DNA of 64,000 nucleotides. Source: Flavobacterium panici (lineage in GTDB: Bacteria > Bacteroidota > Bacteroidia > Flavobacteriales > Flavobacteriaceae). The translations under genes and the position numbers were made by a program. The DNA is taken from NCBI RefSeq assembly GCF_903819335.1, contig NZ_CAIJDE010000017.1, positions 1-64,000 of the forward strand. The letters are read 5' to 3'. The notes under the pieces were generated by a model. It made no database searches. It saw nothing but the letters and a program-made list of their open reading frames with translations, and was not told the DNA's origin. Of this stretch, positions 7,448 to 17,567 are shown piece after piece (position 1 is the stretch's first letter; the number at the start of each line of letters is the position of its first letter).

Positions 7448-10210
7448 TTACACTTTTTCTTCAAAAGGAATATTGCTGTCAAATATTTCATTTAGCAATA
7501 CAACTATTTCTTCTATATAACTATTCAAAATTACTTTGCTTACTGTAATATCCAGATCTTTTTCTTCTTTAAATCCAAAAGGTAAAAATCCTGACTTTAA
7601 ATTTTTAAATGAAATAATTCCAACTTCAATTGGAGTATCTCCTGCATTTTCTTCAAACATAAACGCATAAGCTAAAACCTGAATAATTTTATCATTTTTA
7701 AGCTCTTGTGTTAATCCGTTCCACGATTTAAGTATAACGTTTGTTTTTTCGACTTTTCCGGTCTTATAATCAATGATTCTTATTTTTCCGTTACGAAGTT
7801 CAATTCTATCGACTTCACCGCCAATTAAAACAGGAAATGGTAAACTTGGATGATGCAGATATCTTTCATATCTAGTTTCCAGAGCAATAATTTTAATTGC
7901 ATCTCCATTTTTAACTGATTCTAATTCCATTTTCAAAAAATTAGAGACATTTCGCTTTGCAACTTCAAAAGCTAAAAGATTTCGCCCTTTTTTAATTTCA
8001 CCCTCTTTATACACCAATTTAAATTGTTTTAATACTTCATCATCTAACAGTTTAAAACAGTTTAATAAATCAGATTCTGAAATAAATTTTCCAATAAAAG
8101 GTTCGTACAGCGCTTTTAATGTTTCGTGAATAATTGTTCCGAGTGTATTTAAGGCGATGTTCTCCTCTACTTCTTCGACTTCCCGAATTCGCAGGATTTT
8201 TTGAAAATAAAATTCAATTGGATTACGGATATAACTCGTCAATGCCGAAGGAGAAAAACCAGCAGTTGCAATTTCTCTTAAACGCTCCATAACCGCTTCT
8301 GATTTCGGAATAACCATTGGCTGATATGCCGTAGCTGGTAATACCGGATTATAGATATCAAAAGTCAAATTATGCTTTGATTTTTTTTCGACTTCAAGCT
8401 GGGTTATAAAACGGCTGCGTTCTCCGGCATCTAATCCGTCGTTTTCGGTATTATAAATTAGATAGATATTTTTTGCGCGCTGTAATAAATGATAAAAATG
8501 ATAGGTATAAATAGCATCTTTTTCTTTAAAAGTGGGTAGACCTAATTCTTTTTTCACATCATAAGGAATAAATGAATTCTGAGATTTTCCCGCCGGAAAT
8601 TTACCTTCATTCATCGAAGTGACAATTACGGTTTCAAAATCAAGAACACGGCTTTCCAGAACTCCCATGATCTGCAATCCACGCAAAGGTTCCCCTTCAA
8701 AAGAAACTTCAGCTACATCAATAATCTGCTTATAAATAGCATGAAGTGTATCAATATTATCAATGTGTTTATGCTGCGAATAATAATTTATGAGTTTATT
8801 AATCACTTTAAAAACAGCATACACAAAAGTTTTAGCAATTTTCTCTTCTTCATTATCATTGCTAAAATTCTGTTTTATCAAAAGTAATATTGCCGAAATA
8901 TTTTCAAGAACCGCTACAGATCCGTTTTCCCATTTCTGAAACAATAAAGAAAACAATTCAGATGGATTTTGATTAAGCTCTAAAATCTTATTCAGCGTAA
9001 TAAAAGTATAATTATTCTCTTTGATTATTCTAACAATATGATTTGTCTTGGCATACGGTTCAACTAAAGGATGCGTCAAAACATCCAGAACATCTTTATA
9101 ATAAAAAACATAACTGCCGCCAGCACGTGAAAGCGCATTGGTATGCATTTTGAAAAATTTAGCTACCAATATCTGCGAAGGGTTATTCTTCCCTGAATAT
9201 CCCATTGTAATATTTAAAGCCCCAACCGATGAAGGCAGCGAATACAGAACCGGAATTAAAAGATTTTCTTCTCCCAGCACTATTGCAACCTTATCTAGAG
9301 AAGCAGCTGGATTTTCATTAATTAAATTCTCAATAATACTTCCGGCCAGTTTAGCCTGTCCAATTGTTTTTGGTGTACCAATAACCTGAATGTTTTTGGT
9401 TTGAGAAAAATCGTCTACAATCCATTCAAAAGGATGAAATTTATAATGTTTCCAACTTTCTTTAAAACGACGAACAAAAAGTCCTGCATCATGAAAAGGA
9501 TCATTTAAAAAAGCCTGATCTACATCCCAGTAAATTTTGGCCTGATCAAGCGCTAAAAGATGCTGCACAATTTTTTCTTCTGCTGCATTTAAGGCATTGA
9601 ATCCGGCAAAAATAAAATTACGATTGGAAATAGTATTTGAAAAATGATTCAGATTATTTACGGCTTCTCTATAAATCAAACCTTGATAACCAATTGATTT
9701 ATTTAAAAGATGATTGTATAATGAATCATAATAAAGAGGTAGCAATTTCCAAAAGTCAATATAGTTTTCTAAAAGCTTAGTTTTATTTTCGACTTCTATT
9801 CCCCATTTCTTAATGTCTTCAATATCTTTTAAATAAGACAGAACATGATTCGGTTCAAGAAGATAACGATCAATTTCATTAAAGTCCTGCAAAAGTGTTT
9901 TTGCCCAATTCGCAAACAACTCAAAAGATTGCTGATGCTGCTTTTCAGTAACTAATAAATAAACTTCATAAAACTCAAATAACAGTTCAATTGAATCTAC
10001 AGACCGAATTGAAGCAACATCCTGCACAAAATCTTCAATGCTTATAATTTCAGGAGAAAGTATTGTTTTAGAAGTTTCTTTTTTAAGCGCTTCAATTAAA
10101 AAAACCTTAGCCCTTTTGTTAGGTAAAACAATAGTAGTTTCTGCAAGTTTATCTGAATAATCCTGAATTACGACAGCTGCAATTTTCTCTAAGAAAGATG
10201 TATTTATCAT
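7448..10210 (-). CDS. addB: AddB-like PD-(D/E)XK nuclease/helicase-fold protein
   Basis: Probable AddB subunit of an AddAB-type helicase-nuclease that resects double-strand breaks; 920 residues from ATG 10210 (MINTSFLEKIAAVVIQDY). A start at 10237 is rejected because it lies inside the ompA terminator hairpin. The N-terminal part has degenerate helicase motifs (TIVLPNKRA near residue 27). The C-terminal nuclease shows GEVDRIEL followed by IIDYKTGKVEK, with the catalytic D and K. The Cys residues that bind the iron-sulfur cluster in Firmicutes AddB are not seen: the usual RCPxxFYF position reads RNPIEFYF. The AddA-like partner is at 13133-16291. It may be expressed by read-through from ompA. 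Confidence 0.85.
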   Translation of the reverse strand: MINTSFLEKIAAVVIQDYSDKLAETTIVLPNKRAKVFLIEALKKETSKTILSPEIISIEDFVQDVASIRSVDSIELLFEFYEVYLLVTEKQHQQSFELFANWAKTLLQDFNEIDRYLLEPNHVLSYLKDIEDIKKWGIEVENKTKLLENYIDFWKLLPLYYDSLYNHLLNKSIGYQGLIYREAVNNLNHFSNTISNRNFIFAGFNALNAAEEKIVQHLLALDQAKIYWDVDQAFLNDPFHDAGLFVRRFKESWKHYKFHPFEWIVDDFSQTKNIQVIGTPKTIGQAKLAGSIIENLINENPAASLDKVAIVLGEENLLIPVLYSLPSSVGALNITMGYSGKNNPSQILVAKFFKMHTNALSRAGGSYVFYYKDVLDVLTHPLVEPYAKTNHIVRIIKENNYTFITLNKILELNQNPSELFSLLFQKWENGSVAVLENISAILLLIKQNFSNDNEEEKIAKTFVYAVFKVINKLINYYSQHKHIDNIDTLHAIYKQIIDVAEVSFEGEPLRGLQIMGVLESRVLDFETVIVTSMNEGKFPAGKSQNSFIPYDVKKELGLPTFKEKDAIYTYHFYHLLQRAKNIYLIYNTENDGLDAGERSRFITQLEVEKKSKHNLTFDIYNPVLPATAYQPMVIPKSEAVMERLREIATAGFSPSALTSYIRNPIEFYFQKILRIREVEEVEENIALNTLGTIIHETLKALYEPFIGKFISESDLLNCFKLLDDEVLKQFKLVYKEGEIKKGRNLLAFEVAKRNVSNFLKMELESVKNGDAIKIIALETRYERYLHHPSLPFPVLIGGEVDRIELRNGKIRIIDYKTGKVEKTNVILKSWNGLTQELKNDKIIQVLAYAFMFEENAGDTPIEVGIISFKNLKSGFLPFGFKEEKDLDITVSKVILNSYIEEIVVLLNEIFDSNIPFEEKV

Positions 10211-10221
10211 TGTATAAAAAT

Positions 10222-10252
10222 AAAAAAAGCCATTCAATTAAGAATGGCTTTT
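10222..10252 (-). terminator. Terminator of ompA, directly upstream of addB-like start
   Basis: AAAAGCCATTC (10225-10235) pairs with GAATGGCTTTT (10242-10252). On the minus strand it is followed by a T-tract and ends about 12 bases before the addB-like ATG at 10210. Confidence 0.85.
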
Positions 10253-10274
10253 AGTATTTATTTACAAAAGTAAA

Positions 10275-11744
10275 TTATAGTTTACCTTGGTATTTAGAAC
10301 CTATGTGTTTAATTTCAGTTCTTCTGTTTTGTGCTTTACCTGCAGCAGTTTTGTTACTTGCAACTGGTTGAGAAGATCCAAATCCTTTAGACTCTAAGTT
10401 TTCAGCGTTAACACCTCTTTCGATTAATGCATTTTTCACAGCATCAGCTCTGTCTTGAGATAATTTGTCGTTGATTTTAGCAGAACCTGTACTATCTGTG
10501 TGTCCTTCAATAGAGAATTTCGCGTTTGGATAGTTTTTAAGGATTTCTTTAATAGCGTCTAATCTAGCTGGAGTTTCTTTGTCACCAGTTTTGAAAGTAG
10601 CTTTTCCTGAGTTAAAGTAGATTGCTCTAGCTTGAACTTTAAGATCTTCTAAAGCTTGAGAAGATACTTCAGGACATCCTCTGTTACTAGCTGGACCAGC
10701 AACTGTAGGACAATCGTCATCTTTGTCTAAAACACCATCTTTATCAGCGTCTAAGAAAGGACAACCACCATTTTCTTTAGGACCTGCAACTGTAGGACAT
10801 TTATCGTCTTTATCAGCGATTCCGTCTCCGTCAGTATCAGGACAACCTTTTAATGCAGCTAAACCAGCAGTATCTGGACAAGCGTCATCTTTGTCAGCAA
10901 CACCGTCTCCGTCTCTATCAGGACATCCGTTTAATGCAGCTAAACCAAATTCGTTTGGACAAGCATCAGAAGCATCAACGATTCCGTCTCCGTCAGTATC
11001 AGGACATCCGTTGAATTGTTTTAAACCAGCAACATCTGGACAAGCATCATCTTTATCGTAGATACCGTCACCGTCTGTGTCTTTACCACCAAATTTGAAT
11101 ACAAGACCAGCAGTGTGTTGGAAGTGAGATGGAGCATCTGGAGTAACACCATCCGCTTCTTCTCTATTTCCGCTTACAGACCATTTGTATTTTGTAGCTA
11201 ACTCAAGACCAATAGCATCAGTAAACCAGAAAGTAATTCCAGCACCTGGATTTACAGTTCCGTAGCTGCTATCTCCGAAGAAAGTGTAACCACCACCAAC
11301 AGATAACGAAGGATCAATCACTTTAGATTTGATTAATTCTTGGAAGCTGTATTTAATAGTAGCATCAATTCCGTAGTACATTAAGTCTCCAGGATTGTAA
11401 ACGATCATACCTCTTGAATCATGTCCAGCAGCAGTTGGAGCATAAAGAACATATTTATCAATTTTGTTTACAGATCCTTGTAAACCAACTGAGAAACCGC
11501 TACCTACATATCTAGACACACCAATGTAAGATAAAGAAGGAAGAATATTCCAATTGTCTTTTACTGCGAATGGCTGAGAAAAGTGCGCAGGGAAAAAGTC
11601 AACATGATCTGGACTTGCACTAGTCCTTGTATCCACAGCATTAACCCCGAAAGAGATAGCCCATGGATTGTTACTGTCTTGTGCGTGAGAACTTAAACCC
11701 ATCACCATCATTACAGCAACTAAAAGTTTGTTAAGATGTTTCAT
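10275..11744 (-). CDS. OmpA-family outer-membrane protein with TSP3 repeats
   Basis: Abundant-type outer-membrane anchor of 489 residues. Residues 1-22 (ending SSHAQ) are a signal peptide. Residues 25-220 form an eight-strand-type barrel ending in VFKFGG. Residues 222-357 carry about five calcium-binding thrombospondin type 3 repeats (DxDGDGxxDxxDxCP). Residues 373-480 form the OmpA peptidoglycan-binding domain, with [10 protein letters not shown] and the diagnostic GHTDSTGS. The protein therefore links outer membrane and cell wall. It has the best promoter in the window and an intrinsic terminator. In many Flavobacteria such OmpA genes lie near addB and kbl, as here. No catalytic function is expected. 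Confidence 0.95.
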   Translation of the reverse strand: MKHLNKLLVAVMMVMGLSSHAQDSNNPWAISFGVNAVDTRTSASPDHVDFFPAHFSQPFAVKDNWNILPSLSYIGVSRYVGSGFSVGLQGSVNKIDKYVLYAPTAAGHDSRGMIVYNPGDLMYYGIDATIKYSFQELIKSKVIDPSLSVGGGYTFFGDSSYGTVNPGAGITFWFTDAIGLELATKYKWSVSGNREEADGVTPDAPSHFQHTAGLVFKFGGKDTDGDGIYDKDDACPDVAGLKQFNGCPDTDGDGIVDASDACPNEFGLAALNGCPDRDGDGVADKDDACPDTAGLAALKGCPDTDGDGIADKDDKCPTVAGPKENGGCPFLDADKDGVLDKDDDCPTVAGPASNRGCPEVSSQALEDLKVQARAIYFNSGKATFKTGDKETPARLDAIKEILKNYPNAKFSIEGHTDSTGSAKINDKLSQDRADAVKNALIERGVNAENLESKGFGSSQPVASNKTAAGKAQNRRTEIKHIGSKYQGKL

Positions 11745-11781
11745 ACTTAATTTTTTTAATTACAATTTAGTTAATTACAAG

Positions 11782-11812
11782 CAAAAGTAACACCAAATTT
11801 TTTAAATACAAA
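11782..11812 (-). promoter_or_regulatory. Consensus Bacteroidota promoter of ompA
   Basis: On the minus strand, TTTG at 11812-11809 is followed by a 19-base spacer and TACTTTTG at 11789-11782. This matches TTTG-N19-TAnnTTTG, the primary sigma factor consensus of the phylum. It fits a highly expressed porin gene. Confidence 0.85.
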
Positions 11813-11857
11813 ATCAAATGTTAAAAAAAACCTACAAAAATTACACTAATGTGGTAA

Positions 11858-13051
11858 TTATATAACTTTTAACATTTTACCTGTTAATTTAAATGCTTCT
11901 ATCGCCTTGTCCAGGTGCTCTTTAGTATGAGCGGCTGAAAGCTGGACTCTTATTCTTGCTTTGTCTTTGGGAACAACAGGAAAGAAAAATCCTATAACAT
12001 AAATTCCTTGTTTTAAAAGCTCATTAGCCATAGTCTGCGATAATTTCGCATCGTACAACATTACAGGTGCTATTGCAGAATCACCATCTATTATATCAAA
12101 TCCGGCTTCTTTCATTCCTTTTTTGAAGTAATTAGTATTCCATTCTAATTTATCTCTAAGTGTTGTGTCTTTTTCTAATAATTCGAAAACCTTTATGGAA
12201 GCTCCTACAATTGCTGGCGCTAATGAATTAGAAAATAAATAAGGTCTGGAACGCTGACGTAAAATTTCTATTATTTCTTTTTTTGCAGTCGTGTATCCGC
12301 CCATTGCTCCGCCTAATGCTTTTCCTAATGTACCTGTTATAATATCAACCCGTCCCATTACTCCTTTTGCTTCGAGTGTACCTTTTCCTGTTGCACCAAT
12401 AAATCCGGCAGCGTGGCATTCATCAACCATAACTAATGCATCGTATTTATCTGCCAGGTCGCAAATCTTATCTAGCGGAGCAACTAAACCATCCATAGAG
12501 AAAACACCATCGGTTACAATTAGTTTAAAACGAGTTCCAGCTTCAGTTGCTTTTATTAATTGCTGTTCCAGATCTTCCATGTTGCTGTTTTCATAGCGAT
12601 AACGAGCTGCTTTACACAAACGAACTCCATCTATAATTGAAGCATGATTTAAACTGTCTGAAATAATCGCATCGTTTTCCCCTAATAAAGGTTCAAAAAC
12701 GCCGCCGTTTGCATCAAAAGCCGCCGCATATAATATGGTATCTTCTGTACCATAAAAATCTGCAATCTTTTTTTCTAGTGTTTTATGAATATCCTGAGTT
12801 CCGCAAATGAAACGTACAGACGACATTCCGAAGCCATGTGTATCCATTGCGTCTTTTGCAGCCTGAACTACTTCCGGATGTGATGAAAGACCTAAATAAT
12901 TATTGGCACAAAAATTTAAAACTGTCTCTCCTGTCGAAATTGTAATCTCCGCACCTTGAGCAGAAGTTATAATTCGCTCTTTTTTAAAAATTCCATTTTC
13001 TTCGATTGTCTGCAGCTCACTTTGCAGATGTTCTTTAATTTTACCGTACAT
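11858..13051 (-). CDS. kbl: Glycine C-acetyltransferase (2-amino-3-ketobutyrate CoA ligase)
   Basis: PLP enzyme that cleaves 2-amino-3-ketobutyrate with CoA to glycine and acetyl-CoA, the second step of threonine breakdown. The 397 residues match E. coli Kbl along the whole length, including CANNYLGL, [13 protein letters not shown], FDANGG, [18 protein letters not shown] and the PLP lysine K244 in [10 protein letters not shown], at the same number as in E. coli. No threonine dehydrogenase (tdh) gene is present in the window. It lies 81 bases downstream of the addA-like gene on the same strand, so co-transcription is possible. Confidence 0.96.
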   Translation of the reverse strand: MYGKIKEHLQSELQTIEENGIFKKERIITSAQGAEITISTGETVLNFCANNYLGLSSHPEVVQAAKDAMDTHGFGMSSVRFICGTQDIHKTLEKKIADFYGTEDTILYAAAFDANGGVFEPLLGENDAIISDSLNHASIIDGVRLCKAARYRYENSNMEDLEQQLIKATEAGTRFKLIVTDGVFSMDGLVAPLDKICDLADKYDALVMVDECHAAGFIGATGKGTLEAKGVMGRVDIITGTLGKALGGAMGGYTTAKKEIIEILRQRSRPYLFSNSLAPAIVGASIKVFELLEKDTTLRDKLEWNTNYFKKGMKEAGFDIIDGDSAIAPVMLYDAKLSQTMANELLKQGIYVIGFFFPVVPKDKARIRVQLSAAHTKEHLDKAIEAFKLTGKMLKVI

Positions 13052-13132
13052 TTTTATCTATTTAAAACGTTAAATATTAACAACTTAACCCGTAAAAAGA
13101 GTAGTTATTTCTTTAACATCTGATTAATATTT

Positions 13133-16100
13133 TCACAAATTTACCACTTCAATTTCCGATCCTATATATACCAAAACCTTTTTTAACACTTTGTATCCTA
13201 AATCTTCAATAGCATCTTGATATTCTTGAATTTGTTGCTGATATTTTGAGTTAATTGCACCAGTTTTATAATCCAGTAAATAAGCTTCCTTATTATTAGT
13301 CAATACAACGCGGTCCGGTTTTAAAATCTTTCCCTCTTTTTGAACTATTGTCTGTTCATTTAAAACTTTATAATTACCATCAAAACAAATACTTAATTCG
13401 TCATGATTTACAATTTCATTTAGTGTCCTTAAAACCATTTCAGATTGATCAAGGGTAATTAAACCATTTTCAAGCGCTTTTACAACTGCAAGATCCACAT
13501 CTGATTTATCTTTTATAAAAGCCAAAATTTCGTGTACAATATTTCCGTATGAAATCGCTTCCTGCTGATGCGTCCCCCACATTAAGGCTTCACGCTGTGC
13601 TATTTTAATGTTTTTAGAATTTAAAACTTCTTTTACTATTGGAATTATCTTTAGAGTATCAACAGATTCTTCAGATTTAGAAAGTTTTGTTTTATTTCCA
13701 AATTCATATTCCAGCTTTTCAGAATCAAAAACTCCTTCGTGCATTAAAAATTTAATGAAATACGATGCCATATTATTTGGAAATTCACCGTCTTTTCTTT
13801 TTTTTAAAGATTGGGAAATAATATATAATTGCTCTTCGGCGCGTGTTAAGGCAACGTATAGAACATTAATATTATCTAATAATTCTTCCTGTTTTTTCAA
13901 ATTAAAAACTACCGAAGCACTTTCACCAAAACCTTCAACTGCACTACTATTATCAATTAAGGCTTTTGGCACGCCTAAATCAGATTCTTCGGTATCGAGC
14001 CATAATTTATCTTTTGGTTTTCTGTTATAATCTTCTTCTGCAAAAGGCATAATTACAACCGGAAATTCTAAACCTTTTGATTTATGGATCGTCATAATTC
14101 GAACTGCATTATTTCCTTCCGGAGACGGAATGCTAAATTTCTCAGCATTTTTATCCCAGTAATTCAAAAAATCAGCAATTCCGGCTTGATTTCGAATATC
14201 TCTTTCTAAAACAATATCCAGAAAAAACTGCACGTAGGCATTTCCTTCTGACGGAGGTACAAATTTTGAAATGATTATTTCTACGGCTTCATAAAGTGAT
14301 TTTTTTCGAACATTTTCAAAAGAGAGCGAAACATCAAACGTCAAGAGCCATTTTTCAAAATCTTCTTCAAATTTCTGCGACATTCCCTGAGCAATAAAAT
14401 CATGGATTGGCATTTCGATTTCTTTATTTTCAGCTAAAAAATGAAGAAAATAGGCTTTTGATTCTAAATCGGCATTGTTGTTTAAATATCTCAGAAGATT
14501 AATTATCAAACGAACTTCTGTCGCATTTTGAATCATTAATGTTTCTGATGATAAAAGCGGAATATTTTGCTCTGTCAGATAATTTGCAATTGCAATTCCC
14601 TGATCTCTTTTTCTAGTTAAAACAACAATGTCCTTATATTTAAAACCTTCCCGAAGTACTTTTTGAATTGTATTTAAAGTCGCTAAAACATATAAATCTG
14701 ATTTTTCAACGACTTCTTCTTCATCGGCAAAATCATTTTTTTCGATTATTGGGAGAAAAGAAATATTTACATAACCTCCTTTTTTTGAATTTGTATTTTG
14801 AAAACTATGATTTTCATATAGATCTTTATAATCTTCATTTATAAATTCAGAAGAAATCAATTTAAAAAAGGCATTATTAAAATTAATAACCTCGCTATAA
14901 CTTCTGTAGTTAGTATCTAAATGTTTCAACACTTTTTCATGACTAAAAAAAGAAACTTCTTCTTTTCCTAGTTCAATAAACTGCTCGGCTTTTCCTCCTC
15001 TCCATCTGTAAATAGATTGTTTAGGATCGCCCACAATCATCAACGTTCCTTTATTTCCATAATCATCTTCACCGGAAAGTGAATTATGGATTAACGGAAT
15101 TAAATTCTGCCATTGCATTTCTGAAGTATCCTGAAATTCATCAATAAAAAAATGGCGATATCGTTCGCCTAAACGCTCATAGATAAATGGCGCCGGCTGA
15201 TTTTGAATTTCACGATGAATTATCGCGTTGAATTCTGAAATGGATAAAACATTTTGTTCTGATTGAATTTTTGCCAATTCGTTGCTCACTGTATTTAGCA
15301 AAGAAAGCGGCGTAATATTTTTTAAAAAGGCTTTGTAGAAATCTCGTTTTTCAAAATTCTTATAAACCTTGACCAAAATTTGAAGTAATTCCGGAATTAC
15401 ATTTTCAATTAATGATTTGTCTTTTGCTGTTTTATTAATGGCAATATCATCAAATTCATGAAAAGTTTTATTTCGTGGATTAAATTTTCCATCTCGAATG
15501 TTTTCTAAGTGATTTGGAAATGTTCCTCTTGAAAATGATTTTAAATCAATTCCGTTTTCATCAATTAATGAAAGTGCTTCTATTGCAAACTGTTCGTTTT
15601 CTGACTCCAGATCTTTGCACAAAGCCAGCATTTTCTTTTTAATCTCAATAAACTCTTCGATTGTTTTATCGTTAAAATGAAGAATTTCATTTCGATTATT
15701 TTCATTCAAAACCAAGCGCCCGGTTTCAAGAATTTCTCTGGAAATATCCCAACTTTTATCATCGTCGGTTTTTTCCATTGTAAAATCGATCAGCAATTTA
15801 GTCAGTGTTTCATCCTGACCTGCCTGGGCTATAATGGCATCAACCGCTTCAACCAATAAATTTTCGGTATCCAGAGTGACTTCAAAAGTCATGGGAAGAT
15901 TTAAATCGTGTGCAAAAGCCCGAATTACTTTATGCGTAAATTTATCAATGGTAGAAATATCAAAAGCAGCATAATTATGAATTAAATGCTTGATGATACT
16001 TTGCGCTTTTACTTTAATCTGAATAAGTGAAAGTCCGATATCTCGGGATAAATCTTCCATTAAATCGACTGCTTTTGCAGAAGGTTCGTCTCTTGCAAAT

Positions 16101-16291
16101 TCAGACAAACTTCCCACAATACGACTTTTCATTTCATGAACTGCCTTATTTGTAAAAGTTATGGCTAATATATTACGGTAAGCATCGGGAGTTTTTGATG
16201 AAAGAATAATTTTTAAATATTCTTTAACTAAAGTATACGTCTTTCCTGATCCTGCAGAAGCATCATAAATAGAAAAAGACGGACTTTGCAT
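13133..16291 (-). CDS. addA: AddA-like UvrD-family helicase-nuclease
   Basis: Motor subunit of an AddAB-type double-strand break resection complex; 1052 residues. Superfamily 1 helicase motifs are clear: Walker A ASAGSGKT near residues 10-17, TFTNKAV, FIDEFQDT, GDPKQSIYRWRGG, TNYRSY, MTIHKSKGLEF and VALTRAEE. The C-terminus carries a PD-(D/E)XK nuclease signature (KPDRVVL followed by LLDYKTG). It could also be annotated RecB-like, but the AddB-like protein nearby and the lack of recC or recD favour AddA. It is separated from addB by kbl and ompA, unlike the adjacent addBA of Firmicutes. Confidence 0.9.
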   Translation of the reverse strand: MQSPSFSIYDASAGSGKTYTLVKEYLKIILSSKTPDAYRNILAITFTNKAVHEMKSRIVGSLSEFARDEPSAKAVDLMEDLSRDIGLSLIQIKVKAQSIIKHLIHNYAAFDISTIDKFTHKVIRAFAHDLNLPMTFEVTLDTENLLVEAVDAIIAQAGQDETLTKLLIDFTMEKTDDDKSWDISREILETGRLVLNENNRNEILHFNDKTIEEFIEIKKKMLALCKDLESENEQFAIEALSLIDENGIDLKSFSRGTFPNHLENIRDGKFNPRNKTFHEFDDIAINKTAKDKSLIENVIPELLQILVKVYKNFEKRDFYKAFLKNITPLSLLNTVSNELAKIQSEQNVLSISEFNAIIHREIQNQPAPFIYERLGERYRHFFIDEFQDTSEMQWQNLIPLIHNSLSGEDDYGNKGTLMIVGDPKQSIYRWRGGKAEQFIELGKEEVSFFSHEKVLKHLDTNYRSYSEVINFNNAFFKLISSEFINEDYKDLYENHSFQNTNSKKGGYVNISFLPIIEKNDFADEEEVVEKSDLYVLATLNTIQKVLREGFKYKDIVVLTRKRDQGIAIANYLTEQNIPLLSSETLMIQNATEVRLIINLLRYLNNNADLESKAYFLHFLAENKEIEMPIHDFIAQGMSQKFEEDFEKWLLTFDVSLSFENVRKKSLYEAVEIIISKFVPPSEGNAYVQFFLDIVLERDIRNQAGIADFLNYWDKNAEKFSIPSPEGNNAVRIMTIHKSKGLEFPVVIMPFAEEDYNRKPKDKLWLDTEESDLGVPKALIDNSSAVEGFGESASVVFNLKKQEELLDNINVLYVALTRAEEQLYIISQSLKKRKDGEFPNNMASYFIKFLMHEGVFDSEKLEYEFGNKTKLSKSEESVDTLKIIPIVKEVLNSKNIKIAQREALMWGTHQQEAISYGNIVHEILAFIKDKSDVDLAVVKALENGLITLDQSEMVLRTLNEIVNHDELSICFDGNYKVLNEQTIVQKEGKILKPDRVVLTNNKEAYLLDYKTGAINSKYQQQIQEYQDAIEDLGYKVLKKVLVYIGSEIEVVNL

Positions 16292-16356
16292 AGGTTTGTT
16301 TTTTTGTATTGTAAAAATAGCACAATAATATCAAACCTCAATAATGTAAAGTTTTC

Positions 16357-16448
16357 AAATTCCAAAAAATAAAAATTCCAAATTCCAATATCTGCGTGCA
16401 ATGAACACTTCAAATATTGGAATTTGGAATTTTTATTTTTTGGAATTT
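16357..16448. terminator. 35-bp perfect palindrome of the ATTCCAAATTCCAA family, probable lspA terminator
   Basis: The 35-base arm at 16357-16391 is repeated as its exact reverse complement at 16414-16448, with a 22-base loop. It contains the AATTCCAAATTCCAA core seen again at 32255-32311 and 47367-47410. It follows the lspA stop on the minus strand and has T-rich flanks, so it is both a repeat-family member and a likely terminator. Confidence 0.8.
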
Positions 16449-16462
16449 TAAATATAATCTAT

Positions 16463-17059
16463 TTAATGTTTTGGAAATGCTCTTTTATTGAAAACTAACA
16501 AGATTCCAACACCTGTAGAAATCGCCATATCGGCAACATTAAAAATAGCATTGAAGAACATAAAATGTTTTCCACCAAAGATTGGAAGCCACGATGGAAG
16601 ATCCCCTTCCCAAATAGGAAAGTAAAACATATCTACCACTAAACCATGAAACCATGTTCCATATGGATGCGGCGAGAAAAGCGTTGCCAGATTATGTGTG
16701 CTGTCATCAAAAATAACTCCGTAAAAAACAGAATCGATAATATTACCTGCGGCTCCGGCAAAAATTAAAGCTATTGAAACAATCAAATAAGTGGAGTGAC
16801 GTTTCTTAACAGCATCAGCAAGCCAGTACCCAATTCCGAATACAGCAAAGATTCTGAAAACAGTCAAAATCAATTTTCCGTATTCTCCCGGAATTTTTGT
16901 TCCCCAAGCCATTCCTTCATTTTCAATAAAATGAATTCTAAACCAGTCAAAAAGCACCACTTCTTCACCTAGAACGAAGTTTGTTTTTACATAGATTTTA
17001 GAGAGCTGATCGACAATTAGAACTAAAAATATAAGGAAATACGCTTTTCTTAATGACAT
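16463..17059 (-). CDS. lspA: Lipoprotein signal peptidase (signal peptidase II)
   Basis: Inner-membrane aspartyl protease that removes the signal peptide from diacylated prolipoproteins. Four membrane segments are predicted (about 5-25, 62-82, 91-108 and 175-195). The family motifs are AGAAGNIID (D109), VVDMF (D143) and FNVADMAI (D177). D143 and D177 correspond to the catalytic pair of Pseudomonas LspA. At 198 residues it is longer than E. coli LspA (164), because of extra residues around 115-165. The window encodes several lipoprotein substrates, for example at 33566 and 48981. Confidence 0.96.
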   Translation of the reverse strand: MSLRKAYFLIFLVLIVDQLSKIYVKTNFVLGEEVVLFDWFRIHFIENEGMAWGTKIPGEYGKLILTVFRIFAVFGIGYWLADAVKKRHSTYLIVSIALIFAGAAGNIIDSVFYGVIFDDSTHNLATLFSPHPYGTWFHGLVVDMFYFPIWEGDLPSWLPIFGGKHFMFFNAIFNVADMAISTGVGILLVFNKRAFPKH

Positions 17060-17078
17060 TTTATGATTTTTTGATGCG

Positions 17079-17086
17079 CAAAAATA
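17079..17086 (-). promoter_or_regulatory. Putative -7 element of lspA
   Basis: On the minus strand TATTTTTG fits TAnnTTTG and lies 19 bases before the lspA ATG. It follows directly after a terminator, so lspA probably has its own transcript. No -33 match is clear. Confidence 0.4.
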
Positions 17087-17092
17087 ACAATT

Positions 17093-17123
17093 AAATCAAA
17101 AAAAACGCTCCCTTGGGAACGTT
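17093..17123 (-). terminator. Terminator of the 68-residue gene
   Basis: On the minus strand AACGTTCCC-AA-GGGAGCGTT (17123-17104) is followed by a run of T (17105-17093), downstream of the small gene at 17181-17387. Confidence 0.85.
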
Positions 17124-17180
17124 AATTGTTTTGTAATAAAACTTAAACAAAATAATTTGCTTCTATTATTAGTTTTTGAT

Positions 17181-17387
17181 CTATCTTTTTGCAACAGCAT
17201 TTGCCGGACTATCTGAAAAGAATTCTGAGATAGATTTAAAAATTCCTTTACTGGGTTTTCCAGCGGCAGCTCTCTTGGCTTCTGCTTTTTTAACTTCTGC
17301 CTTAAATTTAACGCGTAATTTTTCAAATTCCTTCATTCTGTGCTCAACATCGGAATTTACATCTTTGAATTTCAATACTTTAGCCAT
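17181..17387 (-). CDS. Small basic helical protein, 68 aa
   Basis: I do not recognise a named family. The 68 residues are almost entirely helical and charged. A Lys/Glu/Ala-rich stretch (about 16-42) could form a coiled coil, followed by KGIFKSISEFFS near 47-58. It has no signal peptide or membrane segment. It has its own terminator and is divergent from the second Roadblock pair, with 180 bases between the start codons. The 47-residue gene at 6866-7009 holds the same relative place at the first pair and shares the basic helix and a KG(I/F)FK motif. The alternative frame at 17096-17326 overlaps it and is a shadow. Confidence 0.68.
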   Translation of the reverse strand: MAKVLKFKDVNSDVEHRMKEFEKLRVKFKAEVKKAEAKRAAAGKPSKGIFKSISEFFSDSPANAVAKR

Positions 17388-17457
17388 AGTGTAAGTTTTT
17401 TAAGTAAAAAAATAAAATATTTAACGATTTGGTTTTACAATAATACATAATTTAATT

Positions 17458-17465
17458 TATATTTG
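17458..17465 (+). promoter_or_regulatory. Putative -7 element of Roadblock pair, copy 2
   Basis: TATATTTG matches TAnnTTTG. A TTTG at 17428-17431 is 26 bases upstream, longer than the usual spacer. The predicted leader is about 95 bases. Confidence 0.4.
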
Positions 17466-17567
17466 TTAAAAAGAATTAACAATTGTTTAGGAAGATTCAC
17501 AACTACATTTGATAATATATACCAAAAACGAATTAATTTTAACTCTTTCCTCAAATCTTACAAAACT

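Noticed and set aside
10723-11061. 112-residue plus-strand frame and DNA repeats inside ompA
   Set aside because: Antisense image of the TSP3 repeats; the DNA repetition is explained by the repeated protein motif.
17096-17326. 76-residue minus-strand frame
   Set aside because: It overlaps the better 68-residue gene and runs through that gene's terminator.
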